From positions 2,324,001 through 2,388,000 of the forward strand of contig JAYKKI010000126.1 in the NCBI GenBank assembly GCA_039881145.1: a stretch of 64,000 bases of DNA, read 5' to 3'. The position numbers and the translations under genes were made by a program. The DNA comes from Druceiella hillmani. Lineage: Eukaryota > Arthropoda > Insecta > Lepidoptera > Hepialidae. The notes below the pieces were generated by a model. The model saw only the letters and a program-made list of their open reading frames with translations, made no database searches and had not been told where the DNA came from. Positions within the stretch are counted from its first letter, which is position 1. The number at the start of each line of letters is the position of its first letter. Shown here piece after piece: positions 59,931-64,000 of the stretch.

Positions 59931-60264
59931 CTACACTACTCGCTAAGTTACCTTGACGAAGTGCTCGTCGAAGTTGTCCGCAGTCCGAAGTACGTGACTA
60001 CACACTCGTGTAACCTCGCTCGCGAGTTCAGTAGCCGTAAGTCACCCGCACGCACCCTCGTGTAAACAGTACGGCGTCTATCTGTAAACTGAAGTATGCT
60101 GAGTAGTATAGTGAGACGCTTCGTGTAACTTCGCGAAGTCCTTTGACTTGGGTGCAAAAAACCGACAGCGATCGGAAGTCGTCCGAGGCGAGACGAGGTT
60201 GCACAAAGTGAATCAAAGTACCTCTCCATACTATTCTCTTCGGTTAACTTCGCGAGTAGTGTAG
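59931..60264. mobile_element. 334-bp GC-rich element with ~21-bp terminal inverted repeats
   Basis: The left end ctacactactcgctaagtta is mirrored at the right end, which reads ctacactactcgcgaagtta in reverse complement. Internally the motif (g)taac(t/c)tcgc...gag recurs several times, for example gtgtaacctcgctcgcgag and gtgtaacttcgcgaag. The GC content is much higher than the surroundings. It contains open frames on the minus strand, but these have no recognisable product. A MITE is the best reading. Confidence 0.55.
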
Positions 60265-60354
60265 TGTAGATTCAAAACTTTAGAGTTTCTTATATAAGAA
60301 GGAAGTACGGCTTCTTCCCTTTCTTTTATCTTTGTCATGGGTAAACTTTATGTT

Positions 60355-61335
60355 AAAAACTAGGGTCTACTGATCGATCAAAATCTTGGCTGGCAGCCGC
60401 AATTAAATGTTAGCCGTCATATCTTCAGCAGAATGAACGTCTAGAAAATTTTGAAGGTTCTTGAGGGAGCACCTTCAAAATTTCTAGACGTTCAAACCAA
60501 AGCTCATCTCTGTCAAACACTTTTACTGTCACTGACGACTACGACTACGGAGATGTATGCTATCTAGACCTTGCTGAGTATCACTTTAGAAAATTAGAAC
60601 GCCTACAAAATTTGTGCATCCGCTTGGTTTTTGGTTGCAAAAAATATGATCATGTATTTTAATTCAGAGAGCAACTTAAATGGACGGAAGTTCGTAATAG
60701 GCGCAATCTTCACATTCTTACATTTCTCTGTTTTAATAGGCGCAATCTTCACATTCTTACACTTCTCTATTTTGAATAATGCTACTTATCCAACTTATCT
60801 TAGATTTAAATACTTGTCTGCACACGGTATAGGGCTATCTCTGAAAATCAGCTAAGTTTCCTTTTTCCCAAACATACAACCGCCTTTTATGTAAAATCTT
60901 TCGCTGTCTAAGCTATAAGACTTTGGAATCGACTAGATCCAGATACCAGGAACTCGCCCTCCTTAAATGTATTCAAAGATCGTCTGAAAAATTCCTTCCT
61001 CTCATAATACCCCTGTCCTATCGTTCGTAATTTCATTTTGTTCCCCATTTTCCTCGTTCCCAACCACGTCAAGATTTATAATAAAGCATTTTTTTGTTTC
61101 GTATTATTCATATGTAGCTTAGCATAGCTTTTTTTATATGTTATGCCATTTTTTGTTATTTGTTGTCCTAAGTTTCTTTTTTTTTATTAATGTATTTTAC
61201 AGTCATCCACCTCACAAAATGATTATATTTAATCAATGTGGTTGACTGGAAGTGATTGGTCCTGTAGCAATGAGTCCGCCAACTGTATGTATTATACGCA
61301 CGTTAAAGTATGAAAAAATAAATAAATAAAATTTA
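60355..61335 (+). pseudogene. Non-LTR retrotransposon C-terminus plus 3' tail, relic 3
   Basis: The best preserved of the three LINE relics. It starts with GLLIDQNLGWQPQLNVS (the post-RT I-D-x-x-L-x-W motif), then LRKLERLQNLCIRLVFGCKK at about 60580-60640 and AIRLWNRLDPDTRNSPSLNV followed by FKDRLKNSFLS at about 60910-61005. Stops and frame changes separate these blocks. A segment (gcgcaatcttcacattctta) is tandemly duplicated about 39 bp apart near 60.70 and 60.74 kb. The 3' untranslated tail contains a Jockey-like stretch (gactggaagtgattggtcct) and ends in a short (aaata)n run at about 61320-61335. The 5' part, including the RT catalytic core, is missing. Confidence 0.8.
60435..60493. repeat. 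23-24-bp near-perfect hairpin inside LINE relic 3
   Basis: gaacgtctagaaaattttga followed by aggt (60435-60458) pairs with 60471-60493 with a single-base bulge and a 12-base loop. It interrupts the retrotransposon frame. It looks like a local inverted duplication of LINE sequence. Confidence 0.75.
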
Positions 61336-62589
61336 TATGGATAATTTATATGAATCGCACAACAGCAGTTCAGAGGGGAAGTGAAGTTATCGGGGAGCCA
61401 AAAAGTTAATCGTCTGTTTCGTTCTCGATCGCTATGTTCGTATAATAAGAGCAAAACAGTTATTTGAATTTCGAATTATTTGTATTTCTTATTGCGAAGT
61501 GATAAAAGTATCACTTCGACTTCTCTGGTAGAGAGGTAGGGTTCTTTTTTCGTAGCTGGATGCGTATTTTCTAAGATCAGTAGATAATTATTTGTCTAGT
61601 AAGTACATAAACAAAAGTACGTTGAAACGGTGGTGGACGGTTTGAGAAAGACATTATTCACAATACGGTAGTTGACTCATTCTAAATTTTGATATTTTTC
61701 GTACAATATTGTGAAATATAAGTTAATTAAAAACCAGTCTTGAAAAAAATTCAAAAATTGATTGAAAAATAAGCCAGTTATAGGCTTCTAAATTTGAAGA
61801 TATGGATAGAGTTGGGTATATCCCTGTCTCTTTTCCTCTTGTAGAACATAATGTGCAATATTAAAAATGACTTCACAGTATTGCCGTCCTTGTCGAAAGA
61901 CAGTCACTTTTTGCGTGATGCATACATAGACTTCTTTGTCGTAACTTAACCTTAATATGGAAGTTCGTCAAATGCCCCATACAAAACACAATTGGCTTAT
62001 GACGTCACTGACCAGTATTTAGCATTCAATAAGTAATATAATAAAGGGATTTTATTAAATATTTTTAGTATCTCGTTAAATATTGCATTTAAGTTATATG
62101 AGAAAATTATAATATGCAATATTAAATTTTCTCATTTTTTTGCGTGGAAACTAAATTCATAATAATTTTTCAATTTAATGAACAAAAAAATTGACACTTT
62201 TTTTCTGTTTAGAAGTTTCGATTAATTGTTTGTTATATGCATTATTTTTTCCTCACAAGATATTTTTTAAATTACTCTGCAGTTTTAAAACATTTTTCCA
62301 AAAAATACTGACATCAGTCTAACACACTATTAATGTATATACAGTAGGTATTTTGGAGTAGTTTCTAATGAAAATTTAAATTTAACGTATGATCGTTTAG
62401 TTAGTTTAGCTCAAAAATAGATTCACATTCCGATTTTGTGACGTAAAATGGGCTTATAACGAATGAACCGTAATAATTAGCTGTATATACCTTGGAACTT
62501 TTTGTAGATTTTCATGTTATCTAAAATATCTTCATACAATATTTTAATGTAGCTATAATGGCTTAAAAGTTTACCTTCAAAACGTATAC
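61336..62589. other. AT-rich DNA, nothing recognised
   Basis: One small palindrome (gtgataaaagtatcac near 61500); no gene or element. Confidence 0.4.
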
Positions 62590-62795
62590 AGCATACTTCG
62601 ACTCCCTCGATTAAATCGTTATTGTTCATTACCCACGTTCTAAACATCGACTCCTCCAATTAAATCGTTAATGTTCATTACCCACATTCTAAACTTCAAC
62701 TCCTTCAATTAAATCGTTATTGTTCATTACCCACGTTCTAAACTTCGACTCCTTCACTTAACTCGTTATTGTTCATTTCCTACATTCTAAGAAGA
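62590..62795. repeat. 49-bp tandem repeat, 4 copies
   Basis: Units with cgactcc(c/t)tc.attaa, tcgttattgttcattaccca and ttctaaac are spaced at 49 bp from about 62598. The fourth copy is the most diverged. The motif cattgttt-like core may bind Sox-type factors, but there is no evidence for this. Confidence 0.9.
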
Positions 62796-63179
62796 TACTA
62801 CATACAGTATATCAAAATGAGTACTATTAGCTATGTATAAGCTTTATGTCATTCGACCGTTTCTATGCTATAAAAACAAAAAACTCTTTTTATGAAATTT
62901 AAATGATTTTCTATAATAATTACCGAATTTCTATACAAACTAATAATTTTCCAACGATTAATCAGTGTAACTATGGAGTTATGGAGCTAAGAAATTTATC
63001 TATTTTCAAGATATCAAATTAACTAAATAGGATGGTATATTATACACAGAACAATATTATACACAGAACTTTCATTCAAAGTAACGAATGAATCAACCTT
63101 ACGTTTGAGAAATTAAAATAAATTGGAGGTATATAAATCGTTATATAAAATTGTTATAAATGTATAATGTTTGTCTTAG

Positions 63180-63565
63180 GCCGTTACCGCTGAAATTGAA
63201 TCCCGCGTACAGTGGTCCTAGCACTTAATCAGCAAACCAAACTCGTGATAACGCATCTGTCAAATGTGGCAATTGGCACGACGCGCCTGCCAAACGCAGA
63301 CCTCGACAACTGCACTCTGCAGGAAGACAGTTACACTGCACAAACAGACTCGTCAAACAGTGGCAAAGCAAACACGGTGTCCGCTTACAGCGGCATCCGA
63401 CTCTCCGATGAGCGGCACAATACGTTCCGCACAATGCGGGTGCGGTTGTGCAAACGGCAAGTCGATACGCGCGCGGGCGAAAAGTGCATTCTTCTGTTGT
63501 TGTCACGTGAAACATTTAACAATCCATCCCGATTGCTGCGCATTTAAGTATCTCCATCTTGTGTA
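63180..63565. other. GC-balanced island 17 with overlapping open frames
   Basis: About 370 bp of balanced composition (gcacgacgcgcctgccaaac, acagcggcatccgactctcc, gcgcgggcgaaaagtgc). Three frames of 96-111 codons overlap on both strands, and none shows a recognisable domain. The plus-strand frame is Asn/Thr-rich. It could hold a fast-evolving exon or a conserved noncoding element. I cannot decide. Confidence 0.3.
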
Positions 63566-64000
63566 GTTACGTAAAAGGTAAAAACAAAACTCTTATGATG
63601 AGTATTCGATGTCTGGTTTTTTGAATGTATAGTTTTGCGTATTACAGTTTTATGTTTTTGGAATAATTTTCCCTAGAAACTTGAAATGTAAGTCGGATAT
63701 AACTCTTGCTAACTTGTAGCATGCTAATAATTTAGGAAAAATGGGTAAAAAGGTAACAATTGCGAGACTCTACGTCCAAGTAGAAAACATGTTTTCAGTT
63801 AGAGTGACAATAATAGTAAACGAAATTGAACATATAATCAAAATCGTGATTATAATGAGAATCTATTCTGAAGCGCTAATAGGGGCGTAAATAGGGGAAA
63901 AAAAGAAGTTCAAATTAAATGTGTAAAGATGCTCAAATTAAGGTTAATTTTTGGAACTTCAGCACAGGTCATTCTGGGATATATAATGAACAATTACCCT

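Noticed and set aside
1..64000. CRISPR-like array among the tandem repeats
   Set aside because: Repeats are contiguous tandem units without unique spacers, and the sequence is eukaryotic.

Overview
The window looks like insect nuclear DNA, most likely from a moth or butterfly (Lepidoptera). By eye it is roughly two thirds A+T, nearly devoid of long open frames, and full of short intron-like DNA, degenerate retrotransposon tails and foldback elements. The tails that begin or end in a ctagctgtgcctacgacttc-type sequence and carry a caaatttcatcaaaat-type core are typical of lepidopteran RTE-class repeats. No prokaryotic or organellar feature is present.

Coding content is very small. Two adjacent, GC-rich, correctly phased internal exons lie on the + strand at 52119-52245 and 53185-53352, separated by a 939-bp intron. 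They encode about 98 residues of an alanine/leucine-rich, probably all-helical protein that I cannot name. No start codon, stop codon or further exon could be supported, so much of the window may be long introns of this gene. GC-rich islands of about 100-400 bp are scattered through the AT-rich DNA (6.5, 17.2, 19.0, 22.5, 24.3, 28.2, 31.2, 32.6, 36.3, 39.1, 43.3, 44.8, 48.1, 50.3, 54.5, 59.5 and 63.3 kb). They are candidate regulatory or conserved noncoding elements, but nothing in one sequence proves it.

The rest is repeats. There are three relics of Jockey/CR1-type non-LTR retrotransposon C-termini (37.5, 39.5 and 60.4 kb, all + strand); the second is interrupted by a 222-bp MITE with matching TTA target duplications. 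A 2.1-kb foldback element at 12822-14915 carries a helix-turn-helix (DUF4817-like) transposase relic in both arms, plus a DDE-like relic in the right arm. At least seven smaller inverted-repeat elements or hairpins occur. Several unrelated tandem satellites have periods of 27, 126, 136, 165, 180 and 202 bp, and at least two have clear higher-order structure (329-bp dimers near 27 kb, 202-bp multimers near 56 kb). Many low-copy duplications and (TA)n microsatellites complete the picture.

The most interesting features are the doubly inverted transposase foldback, the nested MITE with intact target duplications, the higher-order satellite arrays, the 126-bp array that is open on both strands, and the 136-bp satellite that looks derived from a retrotransposon tail.
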